A DNA stretch of 64,000 nucleotides from Mugil cephalus (Eukaryota; Chordata; Actinopteri; Mugiliformes; Mugilidae). Made by a program: the position numbers and the translations under genes. The notes below the pieces were generated by a model that was not told where the DNA came from, did not search any database, and was given only the letters and a program-made list of their open reading frames with translations. This document shows positions 10,263 through 27,700 of the stretch, piece by piece (positions within the stretch are counted from its first letter, which is position 1; each line of letters starts with the position of its first letter). Where the stretch lies: the NCBI RefSeq assembly GCF_022458985.1, contig NC_061786.1, positions 23,673,474-23,737,473 on the forward strand. Direction: 5' to 3'.

Positions 10263-11460
10263 CAGCGTGACTCCGCCTGCCACTGCCTTCCACGGTCCTA
10301 CTTCCTGTCTGTCCACCGACCACGCCCCCCTCCCCGCCCACCGCGTTAACCTGAGGGCGGGGTCTCTCTAGTCCACTTCATCCAGGGAGTTACCGGGGGC
10401 TGAATTATGGGGACGATGTCTGGCCCCGTGGCTTCATCCTCTGGGAGGCTGAGCTTGGTTCCTAGAGGGTCTGATCATGTGGACGGACGCTGGACTCGTC
10501 TGGTTTTAAAAGATGTTTTAAGTTGGAAGCAGCGAGTTAAATGTGATCGTCATATGTGAATGAGACGAGGGCTGGGCTTCAAAAATCTCTTCTTTTCCAA
10601 CTCTTCTCCGTCTCCTTCACCCTCTGGTGATAAATCTTTACGTCCAGGATATAAAAAGTCAGAAGTTGAGGAACCTGAGGGAGAAGAAGGAGGAGACATG
10701 AACCTCTGGACCACGAGGACGTTAGTTTGGAGGGAATATCTCTCACACACGGTGAATTATGTCTAAATGGAGCCAGCCCTCGAACACGACCTCATGAATG
10801 TGGATTTTTTTTAAAAAAAATGTTGAGATTACAGAAACATCAGCCCAATATTAATTTATATATGTTTATTTTAATCGGGGGAATCCTGGGGAGGGATTAA
10901 GAAATGATCAAACGTGTAAAAGTATTAGATGTAAGCTTCACTTCTTGGTTCCTCGAAGTTAAATCAAACATTAAAGTGTCGTTGAACCTGCAGACGCATT
11001 GAAATAAATATTTCCGGGGTTATTTTTTAGTTTAGTTTGAACTCTTGCTCGTTCCAAAGTTTGTCCATGTTGTGAGTAAATCTGGAATCGACCGGTCGTC
11101 TGCAGAGAGTCCAGCTCCAGGTTTGGACTAACGGGACTTTTTCTGACTAGTTGAGACGTTTTCATCGTTTCCACGTTGTTCTGGATGTTAATGAGTCCTG
11201 TCTCTGTCCTGATTAAACGTCCTTTTACCGACAGAAGCCTTTAATATTGATGCTCCGCTCTCCTACTGCCGCTCGTATCTCCTGGATAATTGTGACTGTT
11301 TCCTGTAAAGCGGCGTATTTTTCTCAGCTGTGTAAATACTCTGGTTTGTAAACATATTTGTAAAGTTTTGTAGTCAGACTTGTTTTTTGTGCGTGTGCGA
11401 GCTACTGATGCTAAATACTGTTCTATATAACTAAGATTATTAAAGGGATATTTCACTACA
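10263..11460 (+). other. sptssa: probable sptssa 3' UTR
   Basis: The stretch downstream of the stop has no ORF of note and no repeats. ATTAAA near 11436 is a possible polyadenylation signal. The UTR end is inferred. Confidence 0.4.
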
Positions 11461-12053
11461 CAACGTTTAAGTGTTGTTTCCTCTGTAGTCGCTGGTGTCG
11501 GCCACTAGATGGTAGCGTTAATTTTACAGCAGAGTAAGAGACAAACAGGGTGAAATAAAATAAATATTCTGAAGACACAATTTTTTATTTTATTTTATGG
11601 CTTTGTTTAGGATTTATAGGAGAGACGGTTCATTGGTGCAGGACAAGAGAAGATGATCTGTCAGTTTATCAACACAATTAAATGAGAATAAAAAGAAAAG
11701 GGTTTTATTTAATATCAGCTGCTTTTCTTTGTTATGAGGTAAATAACTTTGAAGGAACATATTCTCTTCTACTCTATGAAAACATGAAAAATACCTAAAG
11801 ATTTCTAGACTTAATATATGTTGGTTCTGTTTAAGAAGATTCCTATATGTTATTTTAATATTTCTAGACTAGAAAAAAACGTATATTTATATATTCTCTG
11901 TATTTATGCCGTATCTAAAGCTTATTTATTATATTTTTGGATAAAAACAATAACATGAAGGTCTATATTTTCTCTTGATTGGACGAATATATAGTTTTAC
12001 TGTCTGAAGATTTCTGTGTTTCTGTTATTTTATATATTTATAGACTAGAAAAA
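11461..12053. other. AT-rich intergenic DNA
   Basis: No gene or known repeat recognised. Confidence 0.5.
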
Positions 12054-12134
12054 TCCTTCCTTCCTTCCTCCTCTCCTTCCTTCCTTCTTTCCTCCTCTCC
12101 TTCCTTCCTTCCTTCCTTCCTTTCCTTCCTTCCC
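12054..12134 (+). repeat. (TTCC)n microsatellite
   Basis: Imperfect TTCC/CTCC repeats, the reverse-strand equivalent of the GGAA tail of the adjacent dispersed repeat at 12163-12262. Confidence 0.9.
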
Positions 12135-12162
12135 ATCTGGTTCCTAAATCTGGATCATGTCT

Positions 12163-12262
12163 CCATGTGGTCCTGGTTCTGGTCCAGTGGCAGGTAGAGA
12201 TCCATCAGAGGCAGCAGCTGATACATTATTCTACTGACCACATGGTGGCGCTGCTGCTGATT
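12163..12262 (-). repeat. dispersed repeat, copy 2 (inverted)
   Basis: Reverse complement of the block at 9785-9882 with only a few differences by eye. A TTCC tract lies on its tail side. The two copies form a 2.4-kb-spaced inverted pair around sptssa exon 2. Confidence 0.8.
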
Positions 12263-14249
12263 TACCTCTGGGTGGATGGTGCAGGTGGGATCTCCCTGAC
12301 CAGGACAGATGTTGATGTGAAGCAGCTTCATTATTTTTTAGATTTATTGAGCAAATCTTCAACCTTTACTGATGCTGCATTAGTTTTGTGGTATTTTTGT
12401 GGTATTTTTGTGTGTTTTTGTGTGAAGTTTTGTTCTGGCCTCGTCCTGAACACGTGAACTGAAAGAACTCAGGATGCCTCACGTCTTTTCCAGGAAACTG
12501 AACCACTGTTGAAAGGACTGGTGTGAAAATAATCCCAAACAGACATCTACTGATTATCAGACATCTGCAGCTTCAGCTGAACTTCCCTGAGTCAGCGCCG
12601 CCCTGCAGAATAAATCAGATGAACTCTGAAGTTCACCTCGGGCATTATTCCTCAAATTACAGCACATTCAGCCTGTGCCAAGGAGCCGTTAACTTCCTTC
12701 TGTTTCTGGCAGCTGTTCAGACAGGAAGCCGAGGTCTGGTTACTGGTTAACTCACACGATGAAGCTGTTCTCACGTACACAGCAGCAGCTGCTGGAGTTT
12801 GAACCGACGACGTGGTCAGAGGCACAAAAACACACAAGTTCTCAGTTCTGACCCGATGGAGACTCAGAACCTTAATATCATCAGACCCGGATCTGAGGAG
12901 GAGTTTTCCTGTTTTTGTGCCTTTAAATGACGCTGAGCACCAGAAAACTATTTAAATGATTCACAGCAACATGGATTAAAAACTAAAAATATCTGAATAC
13001 ATCAGCGGATGTGAAACAGAAATGAGTCTTTGGTCTGAGGGGGAATAATGATGCGAAGCTGCTAAGTTAATGTGTGAAGTTGTTCTGGTTTTACAGTCAG
13101 AGGTTCATATGTGCACAAAGCGTTAGCATCATCTTCATTGTTTCTGCCCTCGTGAGCCACTAGTATCATCATCACTATTAACTTTGACTTCAGCGTCGCC
13201 TTTAGCTTCGTCACGACTGTTTCCATTCGCCTCAGCTTTGTTTTTCATTAGCATCTCATCAGGTTAAGGACCAGGAACCAGATATGAGAAATTCATTCAT
13301 CTGGATTTAACTCAGGAAAATTAAAAGACGTAAAAATTCAACAACAGCCACAAAAGTAAAATGTGTTGTTCTGCCCTACATCAACACTGGGGGTAGAACT
13401 TATTACCAAGTGTTTCAATGGGAGCCTTATAAAGGGTTAACAGTGACATTTATTAAAATCTGAATCCATCTGAACACGTTAGCTGATTTTTATCTCTGTG
13501 TCCGAGAAACAGAAATAAGTCTTTGACCTGAGGGGGAAGCCGTGTTTACACTGAGACCAGTTTTCAGCCGGTCCTGATTGGTGGTGGAGGGTTGAGTGGC
13601 GGTGGTGGTGTTGCTGATGAATAGCGCCGGGCCGTGGCAGAGCTGGCATCGCTTCATTCACGTCGTCATCGTTTCATGTGGCAGCAGGAAGCCGGCGGCT
13701 GTGAGCTGCCTCACGTAAGCACACATTCCTCAGAAACGAAGCTCCAGGACTCCACACGTCTGCACCGGCCGCCGCTTCACAATCACTGACACCTTGTTAA
13801 GAGTGGAGACATCAGATACAGCCGTCTTTATTTCCCTGATGACCTTGAATGCAGCAGGGGCCATAATGAAACTGAAACGTTATAAAAACATTGGACCTGG
13901 AACCAAATTGTATTTTTCCTTTAATGTATCGACTGTTTTCTGATTAGTCATTGAATCCTTTAGTTAAAAACTAAGTGATAAACTTTAGTCAAACATGTGT
14001 CTGTGAAGGTTCCCAGTCACCCAGATCATGGTTTCACCAAAAAGTGTTTTTTTTAAAAAAAGAAGCTTTTTTGGAGAAGATGTTTCTTCAGTTCTCAGGA
14101 ACTGGAGGGAAGTTGAGGTTTAAACCAGTTTCTGGTCCAGTGAGTTCCTGGTGGGTCATACCCACAGTTTCCTATTCTGCTAAAATTTAAACGTTTTATT
14201 CAAATATAATCGTAACATTTAGTGTTGAGAGTCACTGTTCATGCACATG
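12263..14249. other. intergenic DNA, no gene recognised
   Basis: Mixed-composition sequence. The part at about 13520-13830 (GC-richer, with GCCGGCGGCTGTGAGCTGCC and similar) could be a regulatory element, but nothing in it is diagnostic. Confidence 0.4.
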
Positions 14250-14815
14250 TGAACCATTAGCATCACCTTTAGCACTGATTTTATTTTCCTTGATTTTGTT
14301 AAATTAAATTAGATAGATACATTATTTATCCTAAGAGATAAATATTATTAGCTTTGCCTTTAGCATCACAATTAGCATCGCCTTCAGTGTTTCCATTAAC
14401 ATCGCCACTAGCATTGTGATTATCATCGACTTTGTTATCATCACCCTTAGCATGTTAGGAATGTTTTAATTAGCACCTCCTTTAGCATCACCATTACCCT
14501 CACCACTAGCAGTGGGCTTTGTCATTAGCATCACATTTAACAGTCCCAAACGTTAAAGACAGTGCTACCTTTTATGCTTCCATTAGCATTGCCTATATCA
14601 AGGCTTTTTGCCATTAGTATTGTCTTAAGCATCACCATTAGCATTGCATTTAGCATCACCATTGACTTCACCACTAGCATCGTATTTAACATCGCCGTTA
14701 GCATTTCTCTTAATGTTTTTATAAGCATCTCTTTCAGCGTCTCAAGTAACATTTCCATTAACAGTTAGCTTTTCCGTTAGCATCTCCTGTAGTGTTGTCA
14801 TTCCATTAGCATCTG
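14250..14815 (+). repeat. degenerate TTAGCATC minisatellite
   Basis: Many copies of TTAGCATCnCC / CATTAGCATTGCC at roughly 12-24 bp spacing, heavily diverged. The open frames in it are repeat artefacts. Confidence 0.75.
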
Positions 14816-14839
14816 CTCTGCGTATTTTGTCATTTTAAA

Positions 14840-15293
14840 CATAGACCATATATAAATATGGACGCCACGTCTCCACTTCCTGTCATTGGTCAAACTGGCC
14901 TTATTTTCCCAGAGATACTATTTTTTAAATTCTGTCATGGTCCCCTTATACGAAGTGGTTGATTTTGGTCTCCATTATGTCACTTCCTGTTTCTATAGCG
15001 TCAAATATCGAACTTAAATGAAACTTATCCAAAAAATTGACACTTGAACATTCATCACCATTATATTAACTACCCAAAATGATAGACACCATCCTTGAAA
15101 AACCAAATTATTCGACGAGTATAAGTGTTAGTATTTTAGCTAATTAGTTTTAACTAGTGTTTAAATTTGTCCCAAGTTTGGTCCGTGGAAGAGGCGGAGC
15201 TTATGACCTGTACCGCAGTCAGCAACCAGGGGGAGCTCTATTTGCTTTGGCTTCACTTTAGAGGAGCTGCTGCATATTTATATACAGTCTGTG
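14840..15293. mobile_element. MITE-like foldback element
   Basis: The left end reads CATAGACCATATATAAATAT and the right end CATATTTATATACAGTCTGT, so they are terminal inverted repeats about 454 bp apart. The internal sequence holds blocks found again in NPAS3 introns: CTTCCTGTCATTGGTCAAAC, GGCGGAGCTTATGACC, CCAGGGGGAGCTCTA and GCTTCACTTTAGAGGAGC. No transposase is present, so it is a non-autonomous element. Confidence 0.7.
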
Positions 15294-15593
15294 TTTTTAA
15301 ACTACAGGTTTTTATTGTTCTCCATCAAACACATGTATGTGTCTGATAGTTGCTTCTGTTTCATTTCATCGTTATTCACCTCAGACTGGATTTAAAAGTC
15401 ATTGTTGTTGTATGTTATCAGTATCATCAGCTGATCCGCTCGCACTGTTTACTTCCGTGTGGATGTGTGCGCTACATGCGTGTCCTGGGCTGCTCAATGG
15501 CGGCGGGCACGCCCAGTGCGCAGGCACGAGGCGGAGCGGCCTCAGCTGTGTTTGTTTTGAACTCGTTTTTACTTTCTGTGAGTCTGGAGATTT

Positions 15594-15645
15594 ATATATA
15601 TGTATATATATATATATATATACACACACACATATATATATATAC
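15594..15645 (+). repeat. TA/CA microsatellite
   Basis: Alternating TATATA, CACACA and TATATA blocks. Confidence 0.9.
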
Positions 15646-15699
15646 TTAGTGTAGTAGTAGTATCTACTGTCTACGGGGCTGGCGCTTTATATTGTTTCT

Positions 15700-16998
15700 C
15701 ATTAATATATGAATATATGTAGTCGTCTATATTATGGAGGAGGTGTTCGCCATGTTGTCAGGTTAGAAAACAAAGTATTCTTCGGTGACCATGCCCCCCC
15801 CCCTCCTCCTCCTCCTCCTTCCTCCACCCATGCAGTGAACATCACATCCAGCACGTCTCACACTCCTCTCACGTCAAGCTGAAAGCAGCAGCACAGGAAA
15901 CACATTCAGTGTTTGAATCTGTGATAAGAGATAAAACGTTAATCGTTAGTCCTCTATGCATCACACACTAAATAAAAAGACAGTAAATAAAGCAGGAAAT
16001 AAAACCTAATCTCTACAAATAGATCATATGAATGTTGATTTGTTTATATCACGTGCAAATATGTCAAAATTATGAATGTGGCCACAAACTAAACTGAGTT
16101 TGAACCCCAGATCACATATATATACATGTAAGTAAATTAAACTAATGTTGTGCTTTTATATTCTATTATTTTATTCTTTTTTTTATTCACTATAAATTGA
16201 AGTTAAACTTTATCTTATTCTACACATTTGCAGCCGACAGTTTAAAGACAGCAGATAAAAATAGTTCCTTCAAATATTTAACATATAATATGAATCCTTC
16301 AGTGATGTCACATGTAATTTATGATACAATAATTATTATTATATTTGAGGAACTAAAAGCGGTAAAAGTAATATTGTCTTTGACTTATTATTAAAACGTC
16401 AACATATCTTTAATAAGAAAGATTCACAGAAAACAGTTTATGCTCTTATTTGTTCAGAGATGTCTGGTCTCTTATATATCTGAGACAGTTTATACTGTAT
16501 TTATATATGTTGTATTGTTTCTACTCCTATATATTTGTTAAATAAATAGGAGTAAGGATCTTAGGCTGGATATTGGGAATATCTACATATACCCAATATA
16601 TCTGAGATTTGATCTTATATTTTCCTAACTTCACATCCCTTTTCACTTCACTGGTTTTTAATATCATCTCACTTCTGTGATTAAATTAATACCAGAGTCT
16701 CATTAGATCGACTGGCTCCTTTTGTCTGGTTTCAGTGACCATCAGCTGATCCATGTATCGTGTGTCTGTGTTTTATTGTGAAGTCTCAGACCGGATGTCG
16801 TGTGTGTGTGTGCAGCCTGCAGACTTGACCCTGTCAAAATAAAAGCCGAGGACGTGAGCGTGGAGGATTCTTCTGACAGCTGTTCAGCCTGCGCGTGTCT
16901 CCTCCACAGCTGACAGCCTCAGCCTCACCTGCACCTGCTCAGCAGCTGATCGGATCCGTGCCCCCCCAGACCCCAGTCCCCCCCCCAGCTTGGTTAAC
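15700..16998 (+). promoter_or_regulatory. upstream region of egln3
   Basis: AT-rich to about 16780, then GC-richer toward the ATG. A HIF-response core ACGTG lies at 16852-16856 (GAGGACGTGAGCG), 143 bp before the start codon. EGLN3 is a known hypoxia-induced HIF target, so this may be functional, but a five-base core is weak evidence alone. A C-rich 5' UTR directly precedes the ATG. Confidence 0.4.
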
Positions 16999-22561
<5,563 letters not shown>

Positions 22562-23640
22562 CTTTCTAACTGCAGCCGAGAATTTGTTGTGGCTCTGAAA
22601 GCTTCTGGGAAAAAAGGCTGAAAGAAAAGCAGAAAAAAAAGAAGCGTCGCTCCGTCCTGGTCTTCGGAGGCTTCGCGGGATTTTCTCCCCCTCAGTCCAT
22701 GAACTCTTCGTTTCCTGACCAGCGATGAGTTCAGTGGCCGACTGCTGCTCCGGATTTCTCCCGCTTCTTTCAATAAATGCTGATCTGCTGATTTCTGCCG
22801 AGGAAAAACTAAAAGCAGCAGAATGAACGTTTTTAAAGCTTCGCCTTCAACTCGCTGGAGGCAGAAAGTCTCTGAGGTTCAGACAGAAGAGACGAAGACT
22901 TCGCTCACTGGTCTGGAGACGGAACAAAGGAACAGAGAGGGTGAACCTTCATTTAGTCTGGATGATGAATGATGTCATCCATCCCTCCATCCATCCATCC
23001 ATCATCCATCCCTCCATCCACCCAGACTTTAAATCTGACCTTTATTTATTTTTCTGGTTTCTCAAGTTTGGTTTTAGACTCAAAACTAAATTTCAAATTA
23101 AAAATCAAAAGCTATTAAATTTCCCTCTGTTCCTTTAATGCAGGAGAACTCCGCTAGTTTTTAAATCCCTTTGGTAGAAAGAACATTTCTCTACACAGTG
23201 AAAAGGGTTCTAGTTTCCTTCCACAACATTTCAGAGTCTGTTTACAGCTGATGGAGTCGAGTCCTGATCTTCATGTTCATGTTAATGAATAATTAGACGT
23301 GAACTCTGACCAGACTCATGTCACTGATTCCACGAAGCAGCAGATTTAACGAGAAACAGGAGAGAAGATGTGAGAGGATGAATAATTGATGCTTCTCTGA
23401 ACCGTTATTGAGCTGAAACTAAAACGTTCTCAGCAGAACCTTTAAAACCAGACGGAACACTCACTGAGTGTGAGTGTGAGGGGCGTGGCTTTCACTGCTC
23501 AGTGTCTGGTGGAGACTTAACGAGCTTAACGGGTTATTGGGTTAACGATGTTAACGATGTTAACGAGGCTTGTTCTTATTTGAATGTTCTCTTTGTTCAT
23601 GACCTGTTGAATAAAACCTGAGTTTTTAAAAACAATCTGG
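22562..23640 (+). other. egln3: probable egln3 3' UTR
   Basis: Non-coding region downstream of the stop, with AATAAA at 22772 and again at 23610. The second is followed by GT-rich sequence and directly precedes satellite DNA. A short CCAT repeat (about 22979-23025) lies inside. Confidence 0.5.
23610..23615 (+). terminator. egln3: candidate distal polyadenylation signal of egln3
   Basis: AATAAA, followed within 40 nt by TCTGGTTCCTGAGTCTGTT. AATAAA at 22772-22777 is an alternative proximal signal. Confidence 0.45.
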
Positions 23641-23678
23641 TTCCTGAGTCTGTTAATGTCTCACGAGAACAGATATAG

Positions 23679-23709
<31 letters not shown>

Positions 23710-23720
23710 AACACACACAC
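23679..23720 (+). repeat. (CA)n microsatellite
   Basis: CA repeat directly left of the decamer array. Confidence 0.9.
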
Positions 23721-23757
23721 AAAAACTCACATATACAAACATATGTATATAAACAAC

Positions 23758-25218
23758 ATAGAGAACCACAGAGAAACATAGAGAATCATAGAGAACCACA
23801 GAGAACCACACAGAAAAACATAGAGAACCATAGAGAACCACAGAGAACCACACAGAAAAACATAGAGAACCATAGAGAACCACAGAGAAACATAGAGAAC
23901 TAGAGAACAAGCATAGCGAAACACAGAGAACCGCAGAGAACCACAGAAAAACATAGAGAACCACAGAGAATCATAGAAAAACATAGAGAACCACAGAGAA
24001 CCATAGAGAACCACAGAGAACCACACAGAGAACCACAGAGAATCATAGAGAAGCATAGAAAACCACAGAAAACCAAACAGAAAAACATAGAGAACCATTG
24101 AGAACCATAGAGAATCATAGAGAACCACAGAGAACCACACAGAAAAACATAGAGAACCATAGAGAACCACAGAGAACCACAGAGAACCACAGAGAATCAT
24201 AGAGAAACATAGCGAAACACAGAGAACCGCAGAGAACCACAGAGAACCATAGAGAACCACAGAGAACCACAGAGAATCATAGAAAAACATAGAGAACCAC
24301 AGAGAACCATAGAGAACCACAGAGAACCACACAGAGAACCACAGAGAATCATAGAGAAGCATAGAGAACCACAGAAAACCAAACAGAAAAACACAGAGAA
24401 CCGCAGCGAACCACAGAAAAACATAGCGAAACACAGAGAACCGCAGAGAACCACAGAGAATCATAGAGAAACATAGAGAACCACAGAGAACCATAGAGAA
24501 CCATAGAGAACCACATAGAAAAACATAGAGAACCATAGAGAAACATAGAGAATCATAGAGAATCATAGAGAAACATAGCGAAACATAGATAACCGCAGAG
24601 AACCACAGAGAACCACAGAGAATCATAGAGAACTATTGAGAACCACAGAGAATCATAGAGAACCATAGAGAACCACAGAGAACCACACAGAAAAACATAG
24701 AGAACCATAGAGAACCATAGAGAACCACAGAGAATCATAGAGAACCACAGAGAACCACAGAGAACCATAGAGAACCATAGAGAATCATAGAGAACCACAG
24801 AGAACCACAGAGAACCATAGAGAATCATAGAGAACCACAGAGAATCGTAGAGAATCATAGAGAATCATAGAGAACCACAGAGAACCATAGAGAACCATAG
24901 AGAATCATAGAGAACCACAGAGAACCACAGAGAACCATAGAGAATCATAGAGAACCACAGAGAATCGTAGAGAATCATAGAGAATCATAGAGAACCACAG
25001 AGAACCATAGAGAACCATAGAGAATCATAGAGAACCACAGAGAATCGTAGAGAAGCATAGAGAACCACAGAGAAGCATAGAAAAACATAGAGAACCACAG
25101 AGAACCACAGAGAACCACAGAGAACCATAGAGAACCATAGAGAATCATAGAGAACCATAGAGAATCATAGAGAACCACAGAGAATCATAGAGAAGCATAG
25201 AGAACCACAGAGAACAGA
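23758..25218 (+). repeat. decamer minisatellite (AGAGAACCAC / AGAGAACCAT)n
   Basis: About 1.46 kb of ~10-bp units, mainly CACAGAGAAC and CATAGAGAAC, with variants (AATCATAGAG, AAACATAGAG, AACCGCAGAG). Longer 60-120-bp patterns repeat in the right half (compare 24774-24868 with 24894-24988). The + strand is purine-rich and almost lacks T outside CAT. The long minus-strand Leu/Tyr/Phe/Ser/Trp ORFs (up to about 300 codons) come from the unit and are not genes. Confidence 0.95.
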
Positions 25219-25799
25219 GAGTTCTAGAGGGGGACGTCCTTTGACCTGGTCCTGGGCTCATGACGCTTTATTGTGAAGGAACCAGGTGATGAACTCAGTA
25301 TCATTATTATCAGTCACCACCTCGATTTTATGTCTTTGTTTTTAAAGCACCTTATTTTTTATTTCTATTAATTATTTTTATTTATTTATTATTTTTGTAG
25401 TAATGAAAAAAATAATGTATCTAAATGAATGAATTGATAAAAAGACGCCAAACAGAACCATAATAAGATTGAAACGTTTCAAGTATCATGAATAATTAAG
25501 GCAGATGATGTAATTTGCTACATTAATTATAACACGTGAATGTTTTCAGTAAATTCAGGGTCCTTTAGTTCTTCTTCTTATTGTCGTTCAGCCTCTGTCT
25601 TATCCTGTGAATAAATGAAGACACAATGTCCAGAAAATATCAACTTAAAAGTTTCTTTCTTTCAAAATAAAGACGGAAACAAAAGTAAACATAATGAACA
25701 ACAACCAGAATAAATTCTGTTCAAAAAGGAGCTGGAGGAAGTTCAACCTTATCTAATCCTTCAGCAGTAATTAGTAATTTAATTAAAAAAAAAAAAAAA

Positions 25800-25836
<37 letters not shown>

Positions 25837-26030
25837 CAGATGATCATTCTTTTCTATTCTTTTAAAGTCATAGAAGAATAAACGAAAAGATCAAGCGTTG
25901 AGATGTAGTTCCAGGATTCAGCCTCCAGAGGTCTCTGCTGCTCCACTCCAGGACCAGGTCTGATAGAACCGGGTCTACAGGTAGATCAGAGGAACCGGGT
26001 CTGATAGAACCAGATCTAACAGATCCAGTC
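25219..26030. other. intergenic DNA
   Basis: AT-rich, no gene seen. Contains a poly-A/(TAA)n run at 25785-25835. Confidence 0.5.
25785..25835 (+). repeat. poly-A followed by (TAA)n
   Basis: About 16 A, then about 11 TAA units; could be the tail of an old retroposon on the + strand. Confidence 0.85.
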
Positions 26031-26057
26031 TCACACTAACATCTGTAGGCCAGAGTC

Positions 26058-26302
26058 TGTTATCTCCTCCTCCTGCTCCTCCTCCTCCTCCTCCTGCTCC
26101 TCCTCCTCGTCCAGATGAACTCGTTTCTGAAACAATAAATTTAAATGATTCACATTAAACCAACTCCTCCATAGACATGTGGCGCAAAACAGAAACTCAA
26201 CATTCATCCTCAGCCAGAGGTCGACTGCACCTCCTCCTCCTCCTCCTGCTTCTCCTCCTCCTCCTCCTCCTGCTTCTCCTCCTCCTCCTCCTCCTGCTTC
26301 AC
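26058..26302 (+). repeat. CTCCTC/CTGCTT repeats
   Basis: Two clusters of CTC triplets (26058-26108 and 26230-26302). The second is built of 24-bp units ending CTGCTT. The spurious ORFs are Pro/Ala/Ser or Gly/Glu rich. Confidence 0.85.
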
Positions 26303-26429
26303 CTCCTCTCTTCTTCACTGATTCATTGATACATCCAGTTTTCTCAGATCTTCTTCTTGACGCTTCATAACGTTATAAATAATTAATCTGACTTTAAATC
26401 ATCACATTCTCAACTCGCTTCTGCAACGG

Positions 26430-26602
26430 CAGCCATTTTGGCTCTTCGTTGAGCCCCACCCACACGATCTGATTGGCCCAAATTACGATCCGCAATCAGT
26501 TCCCAACGCAGAGACTTTGTGGACTTTTAGAGGAGGACGTAGAGACATCGTCCATCTTTATAAACAGGTACAGACTGTATATAAATATGGACCCTGCGTC
26601 CA
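26430..26602. mobile_element. partial foldback-element copy
   Basis: Contains CGTTGAGCCCCACCCAC and ends with ACAGACTGTATATAAATATG, the terminal sequence of the element at 14840-15293. A truncated relative. Confidence 0.5.
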
Positions 26603-27579
26603 AATAAATCCTGACTGAAGGAGATGAACAATCAGGGAGGACAACCGGGAAAAAAGGCTCTAATCTGATAGAGAGCAGCACTAAGACTCTGGAGACCAGG
26701 TTCTTCCATCCATGGAGTTTTTCTTCCAGATTAACAGGTTGACGCCTCCAGGATTCAGAGAAAGAGTCGGTCGGTCGTGGAGTCTGAGCAGGAACATTAA
26801 GACAACCTGTTTTTTTTTGTTTTTTTTGTATTAAACGTCACACCACGTCTCCAGAAACACTTAACTCAGATTCTTTGTGATGTTTGGACTCGTGGTGCAT
26901 GTTGGGAGTTGGGGAGATGAAACACGGGTCTGACGCTGCGTTTCATCAGACGTCCATCACGGCGGCCGATGAAAGGCCTCCGGTGAACGGCGGACGCTGT
27001 CGGATCTAAATTCCACATCAGACCTCGTGGCTGAGACGGACAGCCAGAGGTTATTAGAAGGAGCTGCAGGTCTGAGCACCTCGCCACAGCCGCCTCTGAT
27101 CTATGATTCATGGGCGCTCATTTAAAATAGTGTGAAATATTTAAAGTTGGCTGCTCGGCCTCAGAGGGTCGACGGTCTGACCTCTCTGCTCTTATTACTG
27201 CACGGAGGGGGAGGAGGGGGGAGGACGGGGGAGGAGGGGAGGACGGGGGAGGAGACGTTACCCGCAAGAAAGGAGAGGAGATAATAAGACGGAGTAAAAA
27301 CTGGAGGGTTTGAGCTTTAGATTAAATCTGTTTAACACGCGGAGCAGGATTCAATCATTTCCGTTCATTCGTTCCTGGTGGTTTGTTTTCTTCTTTATTT
27401 TATTTTATTTTGTTTTCCTCTTTATTTTGAAGCTTTCTGTCGTCGTTCAGACTAAAACTATCTGGTTCCTTTCTGTCCCGTTCATCTCTGATCCAGCTGC
27501 AGGTCACATGTTCAGAGGCATCGAAAGGCAAAATATAAAAAAATATATAAGATCCTCATTTAAGTAGAGAACAAACGTC
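26603..27579. other. intergenic DNA with possible conserved block
   Basis: About 26870-27200 is GC-richer and complex; it may be regulatory. A GGGGAGGA tract lies at 27205-27255. No gene seen. Confidence 0.35.
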
Positions 27580-27700
27580 ATGTTTGGACCTCGTTCTGCT
27601 GCATCCGGTCGTCACTGATCGTCACTGACCAATGAGTTCTACCAGCGAAGGAAAGAAGGAAAGAAGGAAAGAAGGAAGGAAGGAAAGAAGGAAGGAAAGA
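27580..27700 (+). mobile_element. short Tc1-related fragment with GGAAA tail
   Basis: 27583-27645 (CTCGTTCTGCTGCATCCGG ... GAGTTCTACCAGCGAAGG) matches the 29862-29925 part of the Tc1 remnant. It then runs into GGAAAGAA repeats (27645-27700). Confidence 0.55.

Noticed and set aside
23653..25178. Minus-strand ORFs of up to 299 codons (VLCGSLWFSM-type repeats)
   Set aside because: Pure product of the decamer minisatellite; repeat peptide in all registers and no flanking gene signals.
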